Part shown: piece by piece, positions 14,650 to 24,673 of the stretch
How positions within the stretch are numbered: the first letter of the stretch is position 1
Layout: every line of letters begins with the position of its first letter
From: Isosphaeraceae bacterium EP7
Lineage (GTDB): Bacteria; Planctomycetota; Planctomycetia; Isosphaerales; Isosphaeraceae
Direction of reading: 5' to 3'
Assembly: GCA_038400315.1 (NCBI GenBank)
Contig: CP151667.1
Location: forward strand, 3,979,174-4,043,173
Length of the DNA stretch: 64,000 nt
Program-made: the position numbers and the translations under genes
The notes under the pieces: model-generated
Database searches by the model: none
Told to the model about the DNA's origin: nothing
Seen by the model: only the letters and a program-made list of their open reading frames with translations

Positions 14650-17562
14650 TCATCGAGTCGGTGGCGCGGTGAGAGTCCGGTATCGATCGGCCCGTTCCTG
14701 GGCCTCGCTTCCTTCAGGGCCGCCGGCGAACCAACGGACGAACGCCGCGTCGTAGCGTTGCCTCACCTGCGTCGTGCGCGGGTCCTCCCCCTCGCGGGGC
14801 CGGGCCTGGAGGAACTGCTCGGCGAGATTAATGACTGCCAGGTCATCCGCCGCGGAGTCGAGGGCTCGGAGGCGGGCGAAAGCGTCGTCGCGCCGTCGCC
14901 GGCCGGGCCACTCGGCGGCCATCCGCTCGGCCCGGTCCACCTGGCCGCGTCGCGGGTCGGCGATCTTCCCCGGCGTGGCCGCCCGGAAATCCGCGATGGC
15001 CTGGGCTGCCGCGACCTCGTCCTTGCCGGCGACGGCCGCGAGGAGACGGCCGTAGGCGTCGTCGCGGCGTCGGAGGTTCGGTCCCTCCTGCGCGAGATCG
15101 CCCAGCCGGGCGACCTGCTCGGCCCGGGGATCGGTCTCGCCCTTCGGCAGGCTCGCGGCGAAGGCCGCCGCCTCGCGGCCGACCGTCGCCTCGCCGGGCT
15201 CCCCCAGGCGGGCCGCGGCGATGAGCGAGCGGTACGCCGCGTCCCGCTCGCGGCGCTTCGGCGCGGCGAGGATCGCCGTGCGGAGGCGTTCGACCTGCTC
15301 CTTGCGAGGATCCGCGGCGCCCCACGTGGGCTCGGCGGCGAGGAAGCGATCGGCCGCGTCGAGGGCGTCGCGGTCCGCCTCGGCGGAGTCGCCCAGGACG
15401 GCGGCGATGCGCTCAGTGAGTTGTCCATAGGCCTGGTCTCTTGCCCGCCGGCGCGGCGCCTCGGCGGCCTGGGCCTTCAGGTCGCGGACCAGCGTTGCCC
15501 GGGGGTCGGTGTTGCTCCCGGCGGCCTGGAGGAAGCGATCGGCCGCCGCCAGGAGGGCCCGGTCGTCACCCGTCCGGGAGGCGGTCGCGACGTCGTTGTA
15601 GGCCCTGTCCCGCGCCACGAGGGCGGGCCACTCGCGGACCCGTCCGCGGATCTCCGAAACCTGCTGCGTCCGTGGATCGTCCACGCCCAGGGCCGTCTTC
15701 AAAAAGTCATCCGCCGCCGCGACCGCCCCCGCCCCGTCGCGCCTGGACGCGGCCGCCATGAGCCGCTCGTAGGCCGCATTCCGCGCCCGGGCCGCGGGCC
15801 ACCCCGGGGCGGCGAGGTGGAGCTTTCGCACCGCGGCCGAGCGGCCGTCACGGCTCACGAACGCGGTGTTCAGGAAGCGTCCCGCGGCATCGGCCCCGGC
15901 CGGGCCATCGAGTCGTTCCGCCGCCGCTTTGAGGTCGGCGAAGGCCGCGTCTCGCTGCATCCTCGCCGACTCAGCCTGGGCTGACAAGACGCCGCCAGCC
16001 AGCAGGAGGAGCAGGCCCGCCGCCACGGCCGCCTTGAAGGAGAGGTCACACGGCCGGACCAGCCAGAGGTCGAACGGGCCGGGGCTGGATTTGCGGAGGG
16101 GCGGGGTGGTAAGGACGGCCGATGGACCCGGCGGCGCCGATTCTTGCTCGGTCTGGCCAAGGAATGAGAGGAGTGTCTCGGGGGCAAAATCCGCCACCTG
16201 CAGATCGGGGCGCGCGGCCCGGACGACGGCCCAATGGTAAAGCAAATCGGCGACGGTCTTTGGCTGACGCGCCAGCACCAGGGCGAGCCCCTCGTCGAGT
16301 CGCGCGGCGAGGGCGTCCCAGTCGCAGTCGGGTCGGGGCAAGCCGGCGCGCTCCCAGAGGTGGCGGCCCCGGGCGATCCGTCGGGCGCGGGCCAGGGCCG
16401 CGACCGTCGGCCCCTTCCGATACTCGTCGCGCGGGCCGAACCCCGCGTCGGCCTCGCGCTGCAATTGCCGCCCCTCCGCCGACCGGCTCGTGGTGACCTG
16501 CCGGTTGTATCCCACCGAGCGCGTGCCGAGGCGGGCGATCATCGTCCTCATCTCGGCCAGCAAGGACCGCATCAAAGACTCGAGCTGGAGGCGGACGTTC
16601 AGTGCCTCGGGCGCCTCCGGTTGATACGCCAGGGACATCTCGACGGCCAGCAGTCCCTCGGAGATGCGGCCGCCGTTGCACAGGCTCACCGCCCTCATAG
16701 AATGGAGCGAGGCGAGCGAGTCGTAGGCGTCCGGGCAGAGGGGATGACGGGCGCGGAAGGCCTCGTGGGCGCGGATCGCATGCCCCAGGGCCGCAGCCTG
16801 GCGGAGGTAGGCCTCTTCCGATTCCGAGATCACCTTGGGAATGCCCCGGACCGACTTCTGATACAGGAGGTTGGACAAGCGATTGGGATAATCGATCCGT
16901 TCCGGATCGGACGCCGCCAGCGTCGCGGCCAGCCCGATGGCGCGGTCCCACAGCCCCGCCTTCTCGAGCCCGGCGACGCAGGCTAGGGTCGCCTGCTTCA
17001 TCAGGTCGCGTTGGCAGTCCACGTCGAGTTCGGAGTGACGTAGGACCCGCTCCAGCACGGCGACGAGGTCGGCGGCCCGCCCCGCATCCGGCGGCGCCTG
17101 GCCGCCCTGGAGATGCCCATTGATCCAGGCGACGAGGCCGTCAATTAGCACCTCGTCGACGAGGCGGCGGCGCAGCCGTCGGGCTTTTCCCAGCTTCTGG
17201 GCGGCGTGCTCGCGTCGCAATTCCGCGGCGAGGTCCGCCCACGCGGGAGAGGCTCCCGGCAGGAGGCGCAACTCGCGCACGACTTCCGCCCAGAACGCAT
17301 CCGCGCGTCGCGCCTTGCCCGACTGCTCGGCTTGATGAGCCTCGCGGTGGAAGTGGAGGAGTCGTTGCAGCCGAGCGGCCGGAGCGATCCGCCAGCCATA
17401 GCGAACACGGCCCCGACACGGGGCGGCGGACAACGCCAGCACCCGGTCGGCGGCGCGTTCCTCGAGCGAGGGGGCGGGCCCCTCGGGAGACGCGTAGAGG
17501 TCCGGTGAGATCGGCGTGAAGACGCGCGGCTCCTGCTGCCCGCGTACGACGATGGGGACCAT
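14650..17562 (-). CDS. Membrane-anchored repeat protein, first gene of the CHAT operon
   Basis: 970 residues with no named family. A soluble helical N-terminal half (1-505) has TPR-like stretches. One transmembrane helix lies at about 508-530 (AAVAAGLLLLLAGGVL). Seven consecutive repeats of about 60 residues fill 535-950, each opening with a motif like RDxAYxxL (RDAAF, RNAAY, RDRAY, RDQAY, RDAAY, RDDAY, RDDAF) and containing AADRFLxA and a DPRxxQV turn. With one helix, the two halves are on opposite faces of the membrane. As first gene it probably has its promoter in 17563-17690. A scaffold or sensor role upstream of the CHAT protease is inferred from context only. Confidence 0.7.
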   Translation of the reverse strand: MVPIVVRGQQEPRVFTPISPDLYASPEGPAPSLEERAADRVLALSAAPCRGRVRYGWRIAPAARLQRLLHFHREAHQAEQSGKARRADAFWAEVVRELRLLPGASPAWADLAAELRREHAAQKLGKARRLRRRLVDEVLIDGLVAWINGHLQGGQAPPDAGRAADLVAVLERVLRHSELDVDCQRDLMKQATLACVAGLEKAGLWDRAIGLAATLAASDPERIDYPNRLSNLLYQKSVRGIPKVISESEEAYLRQAAALGHAIRAHEAFRARHPLCPDAYDSLASLHSMRAVSLCNGGRISEGLLAVEMSLAYQPEAPEALNVRLQLESLMRSLLAEMRTMIARLGTRSVGYNRQVTTSRSAEGRQLQREADAGFGPRDEYRKGPTVAALARARRIARGRHLWERAGLPRPDCDWDALAARLDEGLALVLARQPKTVADLLYHWAVVRAARPDLQVADFAPETLLSFLGQTEQESAPPGPSAVLTTPPLRKSSPGPFDLWLVRPCDLSFKAAVAAGLLLLLAGGVLSAQAESARMQRDAAFADLKAAAERLDGPAGADAAGRFLNTAFVSRDGRSAAVRKLHLAAPGWPAARARNAAYERLMAAASRRDGAGAVAAADDFLKTALGVDDPRTQQVSEIRGRVREWPALVARDRAYNDVATASRTGDDRALLAAADRFLQAAGSNTDPRATLVRDLKAQAAEAPRRRARDQAYGQLTERIAAVLGDSAEADRDALDAADRFLAAEPTWGAADPRKEQVERLRTAILAAPKRRERDAAYRSLIAAARLGEPGEATVGREAAAFAASLPKGETDPRAEQVARLGDLAQEGPNLRRRDDAYGRLLAAVAGKDEVAAAQAIADFRAATPGKIADPRRGQVDRAERMAAEWPGRRRRDDAFARLRALDSAADDLAVINLAEQFLQARPREGEDPRTTQVRQRYDAAFVRWFAGGPEGSEAQERADRYRTLTAPPTR

Positions 17563-17696
17563 GAGTCACCCCATAATAACGGTGGAGAATCTCGCCCTTG
17601 GGATTCCCGCTATGCCGACGGCCGCGAACTCGCAAAGTGTACCGACTCGCGCATTCAAACCGGAAACAACTTATTTTTTCTCTTGCTTAGCGGTTT

Positions 17697-18903
17697 ATCC
17701 GGCAAGCGATTTGCTGGTGGATGGGGGGGTATCATCTTCGGAGGTGCTTCTTGGCCGCCCGCGTCCTCCTTCGCCCGGTAAATCCCGCAGAACAGCTGGC
17801 CATAACGGCCCTGATTCAGTCACGAACCGCCCCAATCCGCTCGATCGAGCGGGCCCGCATCATCCAAGCCGCCGCCAGCGGCCTATCGGCCGCGGCTATC
17901 GCGGCGAGCCTGGGATGCTCGCGGCCCACGGCCTATGCCTGGATCCGACGATTCAACGATCACGGCCTCGACGGGCTGGAGGAGCGACGCCGCTCGGGCC
18001 GGCCACCGACCTATTGCGCCGGGCAGCGGGCCGAGGTCGTCGCCACCGCCCTGACCGACCCGCAGTCGCTGGGCCTGCCCTTCGCCTCGTGGACGATGGA
18101 CCGCCTTCACGTCTATCTCGACGACCAGAAGGCCCTAGCCAAGAGGCGGAGTCGCATCGGCGAGATCCACATTGAGGAGGGCCTCCGCTGGCGCAAACAG
18201 GAGACATGGTTCGGCGAGCGGGTGGACCCCGACTTCGCCGTAAAAAGGGGGTCATCGCCGAACTCTACACGTCCCCTCCCGAGGGCTCGGTAGTCGTCTG
18301 CCTGGACGAGATGGGGCCGGAGTTGGCTAAGAGCTTCCGCGGATCGCGACTGGTCCATGCCGATCCCGGCACGGACGAACAGGGGCAGCCTCAACCCGCC
18401 GGGCGGGCCACTCAGGAGGCGGACTACGGCCGGCGCGGCAAGGGCTACATCTTCGGGGCGTTTCGCCCCGCGACGGGCGAGGCGTTGACGGCCCCTCACG
18501 GTGGCCGGACCACGGCCAACTGGGTGGACTTCCTGGAGAAGGCCGAGGCGTGGTTGCCTGTGGAGTTCGAGCGGGTGTATGCGGTGGTCGACAACCTGAA
18601 AGCCCACCGCGCCCCCGATGTGCTGTTCTTCGGCCTGGCTCATCCGCGTTGGGAGTTCGTCTTCCAGCCGAAGTACGCGGCGTATCTCAACCTGATCGAG
18701 CCATGGTGGAAGCTGCTGCGGTCGCTGGCGTTGAAGGGTCGGCGGTTCGAGACGTGGGAGGCGATTACTCAGGCGGTCGCGGCGGCGACGGCCTACTGGA
18801 ACGAGCATCGCCATCCGCTCGTGTGGGGTCGGCGACGACGCCATCGGCCCCGACGGCAACCTGGAGTCGCCGCCGTGCCGGGAATCAGGGCAATTGCCGG
18901 ATG
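17697..18903 (+). mobile_element. IS630-family insertion sequence A
   Basis: The ends share the inverted sequence ATCCGGCAA (17697-17705 and 18895-18903), looser beyond. TA precedes the left end; a TA duplicate on the right is not clear. It holds one transposase gene in two overlapping frames. It sits upstream of the CHAT operon, pointing away from it, and nearly touches the next element, which starts at 18914. Confidence 0.75.
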
Positions 18904-18904
18904 A
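17721..18904 (+). CDS. IS630 transposase, two frames joined by a probable -1 frameshift
   Basis: The first frame (17721-18293) gives an HTH domain (GLSAAAIAASLGCSRPTAYAW) and the winged linker. The second (to 18904) gives the DDE core: Asp in VVVCLDEMGPE, Asp in AVVDNLKAH, Glu in YLNLIEPWWK. Family continuity (AVKKGVIAEL) requires a -1 shift at AAAAAGGGGG (18242-18251), where AAA-AGG can slip to AAA-AAG. Frameshifting is common in IS630 elements, so this may be programmed rather than damage. The fused product would be about 390 residues. The true start may be a codon or two inside the long frame. Confidence 0.85.
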
Positions 18905-18913
18905 GCCAGTTAG

Positions 18914-20362
18914 CTCGACTGATGCAGAAAGTCGAAATTCAAGCCGCCGGGGCCAACGCATAAATCAAGACCTTGTGCAGTGCCTTGGGAAGTTGATCCA
19001 CAGGGCCGCTCCCACCGGCCTGTGGAAAAACCCACTCCCGCCACAACCAGCGACGCGCGCAGGTCAGGGTATCGGAGAACGTCACGCCCGTCTTGCCGGG
19101 CCACTCGATCCGGCCCGATCGCTTTGTCTCGGGCAACGCCTGGTACAGCAGGGCCACCACCGTGTACAACCCGAACAGGCACGGGGCGGCCCGCAGCACC
19201 GTCCGCCGGCACCAGCCCCGGGTGCTCTCCAGCCCAAGAAGGCAGCGGGCCTCCTGGAACGTGGTCTCCAGGTTCCAGCGGCCGGCGTAGGCTTCGATCA
19301 TCGCCACCGCCGTCATCGACGCATCGGTCGTATAGAAGTACTCGTCCCGATGCGTGCCGGTCTGGTCCTTCACGAACACCCCACGATCGGCACCAGGCCT
19401 TCGCCCGCCTTGTACCAGTGTCCCGTGCCGGTGGTGACGCCCACCTTCCGCCGCCCCCCGCCGTGCCAGGCCACCTCCTCGGTCGAGAGCACCGCCCCCT
19501 CGACCGACTGCCTCGACTTGGGCCGCCGTGGCCCCTTCACCCGTGGCCTCCCCCGGCCCGATTACGGCGGAGGCGGCTCGAATAGGTTGGCCTCCGGATG
19601 CAGTTTGCTGACCAGGCCCAGGCGGGGCCGGTGGCGGAATGCGAACCGGGCCATCTCATGAGTGCCGAAGCCCGAGTCTCCGACGAAGACGAACCGCCGG
19701 TCTGGGAACCACGGGAGTATCTGCCGCAGTAGCGTGGTCATGATCTGAGCGGGCGTGCGATGGGGCGGCAACGCTTCCGGTCATCCTCCTCGCTGCGATA
19801 GAGGTCCACCAGCACCGGCAATGCCCTGGGTCGGTTGGCCCAGGAGAAGCGGACCAGCACGGCCAGGACGGCCGCCTTGTGGCCGTACCGCCAGGCGGTG
19901 TAGCCGTGGCTGGAACGGACCGGGTCCCGATGGCGGGCCTTGCCGTAGACCTTGCGCGCGGGTGACCATCGACGGTGTCATCTCCGACGAGGATCACGGG
20001 CTGATCGCCGGGCAGGAGGGCCAGGACCAGGCGGGCAAGCCGGCAGGCCAGACGAAGTGCGGACCACTCGGCGGAGGAGAGGACTCGCTGATAGGCGGTG
20101 CGGTGGCCTTGGGCGAGCGGGGCGGCGGTGCGGAGCAGGTTGGCGACGGTGCGTCGCCCGGTGCAGAGGATGGCCGAGCCGAAGAGGGTGACGAAACGGA
20201 CCAAGGTCGGGGCGGTGAAGACGGGTGACAGAGCATCGAACAGCGGTCGGGCTTCGGCGGGTAGGATCATCGAGGGCCGTCCTCGGTTGGTGGCCTGGGG
20301 TGCGTGTGCTAATCCCCATGCTACCGCCGAGGCGACCCCTCGATATTCTGCATCAGTCGAGC
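18914..20362 (-). mobile_element. Degenerate DDE insertion sequence with perfect 17-bp ends
   Basis: GCTCGACTGATGCAGAA at 18914-18930 is repeated exactly inverted at 20346-20362. TTA flanks both sides (18911-18913, 20363-20365), a likely 3-bp target duplication. The 1449-bp interior holds one transposase gene broken by several frameshifts. The clean ends suggest that decay of the gene is more recent than insertion, or that the ends are kept by mobilisation from elsewhere. Confidence 0.8.
18939..20270 (-). pseudogene. Broken DDE transposase (IS4/IS701-like)
   Basis: It starts at ATG 20270 (MILPAEARPLFDALSPVFTAPT) and reads through ILVGDDTVDGH, the first catalytic Asp, to about 19960. The family then continues in other frames: 19771-19562 (RRFVFVGDSGFGTHEMARFAF, second Asp) and 19379-18939 (YAGRWNLETTFQEARCLLG, catalytic Glu, to the end at LIYALAPAA). 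At least three frame changes are needed, so no active enzyme is made. It is a member of the planctomycete group that reads FDALSPVF near its start; the exact IS family is uncertain. Confidence 0.8.
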
Positions 20363-20456
20363 TTAGGTCCCCGCGTCGCCGCCGGCCCATCGGCCGTGGT
20401 AGATGCCGATCTGGGACTGGCGACGCGACCGACGGCCAACCCGGCCGCGGGCGGCC

Positions 20457-22460
20457 TCAGCCATGCGCCGGCGTCGGCTCCCGACCCGCCCCGGGCAGGC
20501 CGACTCCCAGCAACACCTGGGTCGCGGTCCACTTCTCAATCGGTGGCGAGGCCGGGACTGTGGATAATTCCCTCGTCAGCTCTTGTCCGACGGACTTCGA
20601 GGCCAGGATGTCCGAAAACCGGGTGTCGTTGCGCAAGGAGCTGAGATCCTTATCCATCCGCGTCGTGCCGATGGCCACTAGACGGTCAACGCACGAGCGG
20701 GCGCCCGGCGCCGCTGACGCCACGAAAGGCGCCCCCTGTGTGTTGCCCAGCCAGAATCGGTAGTAGGAGCGCGGGGCGATGATCTGATCGCCGAGGAACT
20801 CGACCCGGCCGCTCCCCGCGCAGTTCAGGAGGGTTACGCGGAGTGTCTCGATCGATGCGTTGCCGACGTGGACGCAGAAGGCCGATCCGAGATCGAGCGC
20901 ATAGCCCAGGGCATCGTCCCCGCTCATTTCGGGCAGATCCGCTTCCTGCGCCTGGGCCTCGGGCAACCCGGGAGCGGGACAGGCGAGGAGCTTCACCCGA
21001 ACTTGGCCGGGAAGGTCGATGCAGCGAGTCGCCATCCGGAGCGGCAGGGAATACCGGGTGTAGAGTTCGAGCACCGGACGGGCCAGGCCGAGTTGATCGG
21101 GGCGAAGGGTGGCGAGCGAGGGATAGCCCGGCTTCGCCCCGGCGACGTCGTCCGTGACGATCCAGGCGCTGTCGGCCCGTCTTTCGAGGCGGACTTGGGC
21201 CTCGCGATCATCGACCACCGAGAGCAGCTCCGAGGCACGGAGCGACGCGACGATAGCGGGGTCGTCCGGCACCACGGCGCATTTCAGGCGAGCGGCGGGG
21301 GCGGGCTGGACGAGCCGCCCTCGTGCCCCGGGCGGGATGTCGAAAGGCGTCGATTCGCAGCGGGCGACGGCACTCGCCCGCTCAGCGATTGTCACCAATA
21401 AAAGAGACTTGCTGACTCGTGCCGCGTCATCCTCGCGGCTGCCGAGCTCCGGGAAGATAGGAGGCCGTTCCCCGTAGACGGCGAGCCTCGCCCCTTCGTC
21501 GATGTCCGCCAGCGTGCCGGAGTCGATCACGTACTCGTTAGGGCCCGTTCTCCTCAGGCCAAAACCTGCATCGCCGTCCACCGGCGGGCCGGCGAGGACG
21601 GCGCGTGCAGCACTTCCCGACATCCAGAGGTGCTGACTCGGATTGGCCTCTTCGACACTGCCTCGCATCCTCTGCCAGATCCGAGCCCACGTTATGGACC
21701 GGATTTCGGCGGCATCGACTTGCTCCAAGAGCGTCACGAAAGCCCGAGTGAGGAGGCCGTGCCTCACGCCATCGTCGCCTAGGGCCTCATGCGCGAGCTC
21801 GTGGTTGAGGCACGCCGCCACTACCTGGCAATCGTCCACGGCGGCTGCACCACGAGCATCCCAGCCCGGCGGGGCAGAGTCCGACCCGATATGCAGGGGC
21901 GAATACCTGGCTAGGTCCTTCGTGAAGTCCAGGCTGCGGGACTGCATGTCTTGACCGATCATAATGTCCCGCGTCGCGCCCGTCGAATGGCAACAGTCTA
22001 GGACCACCGTCACGGAAGTTGTGCGTTTCACGATCGCGGTAAGTAGCCTGTTGAGTTCGAAATCGAGCAAGAATTTTGGAGGATTTAAAACCTGATCGAA
22101 GTCGACCGGCACAAGGGCCTCGCAATGGAAAGCCCCTTGAGGGCCGACGACAGGAATTCTCGCGCCGTGCCCGGAGTAATAAATGAAGACTCGGTCGTCT
22201 GGCTGGACCTCATGCGAACCGAGTGCGCCGAGCGCGTCTCGGATGTTCGCAAGAGTGGCCGGCTTGCCACGGCTTGTCCGCTCGCGAGCCGCATCCCCTC
22301 GTGGTGACGATAGACAGGTAATCTCCTCATTCGGAATATTTGCGCGATCGTGTAGCAGGCGCTCGATAGCCTTAATGTCGTTGACGCATCCACTTAGCGG
22401 TTTCACGGAGTACGCGTCAATTCCGATGAGCAATACATGGTATTTCGGATCCCTAATCAT
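20457..22460 (-). CDS. Caspase-like (metacaspase/peptidase C14) protein
   Basis: 667 residues from ATG 22460 (MIRDPKYHVLLIGIDAYSVK). The open frame extends upstream into the IS256, which is not genuine. The peptidase C14 fold is clear: YALLIGI-type first strand, His98 in IYYSGHGA, Cys157 in VVLDCCHST. The C-terminal 330 residues are beta-rich (DUF4384-like in appearance) and match by eye the N-terminal region of the hydrolase protein at the left window edge. Such proteins act as regulated proteases, often in cell-death or conflict systems; the target is unknown. The gene is isolated: an IS256 end lies 26 bases before the ATG, so its own promoter is gone, and a decayed IS starts 95 bases after its stop. 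Confidence 0.88.
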   Translation of the reverse strand: MIRDPKYHVLLIGIDAYSVKPLSGCVNDIKAIERLLHDRANIPNEEITCLSSPRGDAARERTSRGKPATLANIRDALGALGSHEVQPDDRVFIYYSGHGARIPVVGPQGAFHCEALVPVDFDQVLNPPKFLLDFELNRLLTAIVKRTTSVTVVLDCCHSTGATRDIMIGQDMQSRSLDFTKDLARYSPLHIGSDSAPPGWDARGAAAVDDCQVVAACLNHELAHEALGDDGVRHGLLTRAFVTLLEQVDAAEIRSITWARIWQRMRGSVEEANPSQHLWMSGSAARAVLAGPPVDGDAGFGLRRTGPNEYVIDSGTLADIDEGARLAVYGERPPIFPELGSREDDAARVSKSLLLVTIAERASAVARCESTPFDIPPGARGRLVQPAPAARLKCAVVPDDPAIVASLRASELLSVVDDREAQVRLERRADSAWIVTDDVAGAKPGYPSLATLRPDQLGLARPVLELYTRYSLPLRMATRCIDLPGQVRVKLLACPAPGLPEAQAQEADLPEMSGDDALGYALDLGSAFCVHVGNASIETLRVTLLNCAGSGRVEFLGDQIIAPRSYYRFWLGNTQGAPFVASAAPGARSCVDRLVAIGTTRMDKDLSSLRNDTRFSDILASKSVGQELTRELSTVPASPPIEKWTATQVLLGVGLPGAGREPTPAHG

Positions 22461-22553
22461 GGATTTGTCTCGAGCTATAACCGGAAGTTGTGGATGGCGG
22501 TCTGATTTAGGCGGCGTACCCTTGGTGAATCGCAAGACTACCAGCCGGCCGAA

Positions 22554-23271
22554 ATGGCCGAGGAGTACGCCTCCGTGGAAGAGTCTACAACCCTCCCAAT
22601 CGCCGGGCCAATGCCCGGCGTCCAGGACATCCTGACCGACCTCCTGCGGGACGGCGCCCGACGTCTCCTGGCCGAGGCCGTCGAGGCCGAGGTCCTCGCC
22701 TGGATCGACGCCCATGCCCACCTCAAGGGTCCACGACGGGCGACGGCAGGTCGTCCGCAACGGGCACCTCCCCGAGCGGGCCATCCAGACCGGGCTCGGC
22801 GAGGTCGAGGTGAAGCAACCCCGGGTCCACGATCGAAGGCCCGCCGACGAGCGGGAGAAGTTCACCTCGGCGATCCTGCCGCCCTACCTGCAGCGGACCA
22901 GGAGCCTCGACGAGCTGATCCCCTGGCTGTATCTGAAGGGCGTCAGCACCGGCGACTTCTCCGAGGCCCCCGGTGCACTGCTCGGCCCCGACGCCCCGGG
23001 CCTGTCGGCCACCACCGTCACCCGGCTCAAGTCGACCTGGGAGGACGAGTTCGCCGCCTAGGGCAAGCTGTCGCTGGCGGGAAAACGCTACGTTTACGTG
23101 TGGGCCGACGGCGTCCACTTCAACATCCGCCTGGAGCAGGACCGCCAGTGCATCCTGGTCCTCATGGGTGCCACCGCCGAGGGGTCGAAGGAACTGATCG
23201 CCGTGGCCGACGGCTACCGCGAGGGCGAGCAATCCTGGAAGGAGCTGCTGCTGGATTGCCGGGCCCGCGGC
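22554..23271 (+). pseudogene. IS256 transposase, N-terminal part
   Basis: Mutator-type transposase start (VQDILTDLLRDGARRLLAEAVEAEV), then a frameshift near 22728 into VVRNGHLPERAIQTG and EVEVKQPRVHDRR. An in-frame TAG stands at 23059 where the family has Trp. It continues GKRYVYVWADGVHFNIRLE (first catalytic Asp) to CRARGL, where the IS701/IS630 block begins. Its continuation is at 25691. Certainly inactive. Confidence 0.88.
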
Positions 23272-23275
23272 CTAG

Positions 23276-24670
23276 TACTACAGTTGCAATTGATTAAGGC
23301 GGCTTGGACCGCCGCTTCTTGGAGTGGTGCTCCTTGGCGTCCTGCTGGTGGGCTCGACGCCAGTCCGACCACGCCAGCGCCCGCTCCGCCGGGGTCAGCC
23401 GGTCCCACACCAGCCGCAGGAGCAGCACCCGCACCTCGGGCACCGTCAGAGGGATCAGCCGCGGGCCCCCTTTTCGCGCGGCGAGGGCCGCGAGGCCGCC
23501 CGCGACCGGATCACCGCCAGCATCGCCAGGGCGAACATCGACAGCGTCACATGCCGGTACCAGCCGACCCAGCTCCGCACCTCGTAGTCGGCCAGGCCGC
23601 AGTCCCCCTTGGCCCGCTCGAAGCACTCCTCGATCGCCCACCTCGACCCGGCGACGCGGACCAGCTCCCGCCGCGGCGTGTCGGCCGGCCCGCGGCACAG
23701 GTAGTACGCCCGCTCGTCCTTCCGCTCGCAGTGCCGCCGCACCAGGAGCCAGAGCCGCCAGCCCCGCGCGTCGGCCTCGCCGAATGACTCCGCCGCCCAG
23801 TCGTACCACCGCGGCCCCTTCGAGCCCGCCCCGGCGCTGAGCTTGCGCCACGCCCTGGCCGGCAGCCGCTCGGCGATGGCGTCGACCCGGTCCCGCCACC
23901 GGCCGTCGAAGAGCCGCTGGTCGCTCTTGACCGCCAGGACGTACGCCTGGCCGTTGGACTCCAGCGTCCGGCGGAACTTCGCGTCGTTGCCGTAGACCGC
24001 GTCGCCTGTCACCCAGGCCGCCTTCATGCCGGCGTTCCAGGCCCGCCGGAGCATGCGCTCGGCCAGCCGGGGCTTGGTGGCGAAGGCGACCTCCTCCGGG
24101 ATCCGGGCGGCCTTGCGCCTGTCGGCGTCGCCGGCCCACACTTCGGGCAGGTACAGCTCCCGGTCCACCAGCGCGTGGCCCCGGCCGCCGGCGAATGCCA
24201 GGAAGACGCCGACCTGGCAGTTCTCGATCCGCCCGGCGGTGCCCGAGTACTGCCGCTGCACGCCGGCGGACTTGGTCCCCTTCTTGAGGAACCCGGTCTC
24301 GTCGACGATCAGCACGCCGCGCGGGTCGGCCAGGTGCTCGCGGACGTAGGCCGCCAGGTCGTCGCGGACCCGATCGGCCTCCCAGTCGGCGCGTCCGAGC
24401 AGGTGCTGGACGCCGTGGGGCGTCTCATCGCCGGCCCGCTCGGCGAGTTGCCAGCCGTTCTTACGTCCGGCGTCGGAGAGCAGGCCGCGGAGATATTCGC
24501 CGGCCCGCCTCCGCGGCTCGGACCGTGCAAATCGGCGGGCCAGTCGCTCGCCCACGACGTCGAGTTCGTCGGCCCAGATACGGACGTCCGCGGCGGTTGG
24601 CTGCGATGGCATGGCTCGGCCTCCGTGCGTAACACGCTACGTGGCCAGGGTTTCAATTGCAACTGTAGTA
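23276..24670 (-). mobile_element. IS701-family insertion sequence
   Basis: 1395 bp with terminal inverted repeats TACTACAGTTGCAATTGA, flanked by a 4-bp CTAG duplication (23272-23275 and 24671-24674). This fits the YTAR target rule of IS701. The right CTAG includes the first base of the neighbouring IS630, so this element inserted after the IS630. Its transposase is intact, so it is the youngest and possibly active element here. Confidence 0.9.
23455..24612 (-). CDS. IS701-family transposase
   Basis: 385 residues, full length. RNase-H-like DDE core: Asp in VLIVDETGFLKKGTKSAGVQ (about 104), Asp in AAWVTGDAVYGND (about 183), Glu in RWAIEECFERAKGDCGL (about 330). The start ATG 24612 lies about 60 bases inside the element end. 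No frameshift or stop is seen, unlike the neighbouring transposases, which supports recent arrival. Confidence 0.93.
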   Translation of the reverse strand: MPSQPTAADVRIWADELDVVGERLARRFARSEPRRRAGEYLRGLLSDAGRKNGWQLAERAGDETPHGVQHLLGRADWEADRVRDDLAAYVREHLADPRGVLIVDETGFLKKGTKSAGVQRQYSGTAGRIENCQVGVFLAFAGGRGHALVDRELYLPEVWAGDADRRKAARIPEEVAFATKPRLAERMLRRAWNAGMKAAWVTGDAVYGNDAKFRRTLESNGQAYVLAVKSDQRLFDGRWRDRVDAIAERLPARAWRKLSAGAGSKGPRWYDWAAESFGEADARGWRLWLLVRRHCERKDERAYYLCRGPADTPRRELVRVAGSRWAIEECFERAKGDCGLADYEVRSWVGWYRHVTLSMFALAMLAVIRSRAASRPSPREKGARG

Positions 24671-24673
24671 CTA

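Noticed and set aside
12285-14672. 795-residue plus-strand frame
   Set aside because: Mirror of the exported-protein gene caused by high GC at third positions; no signal or domain.
22461-22865. N-terminal extension of the caspase frame
   Set aside because: It is the IS256 transposase region read backwards; the peptidase fold starts at MIRDPKYHVLLIGID.
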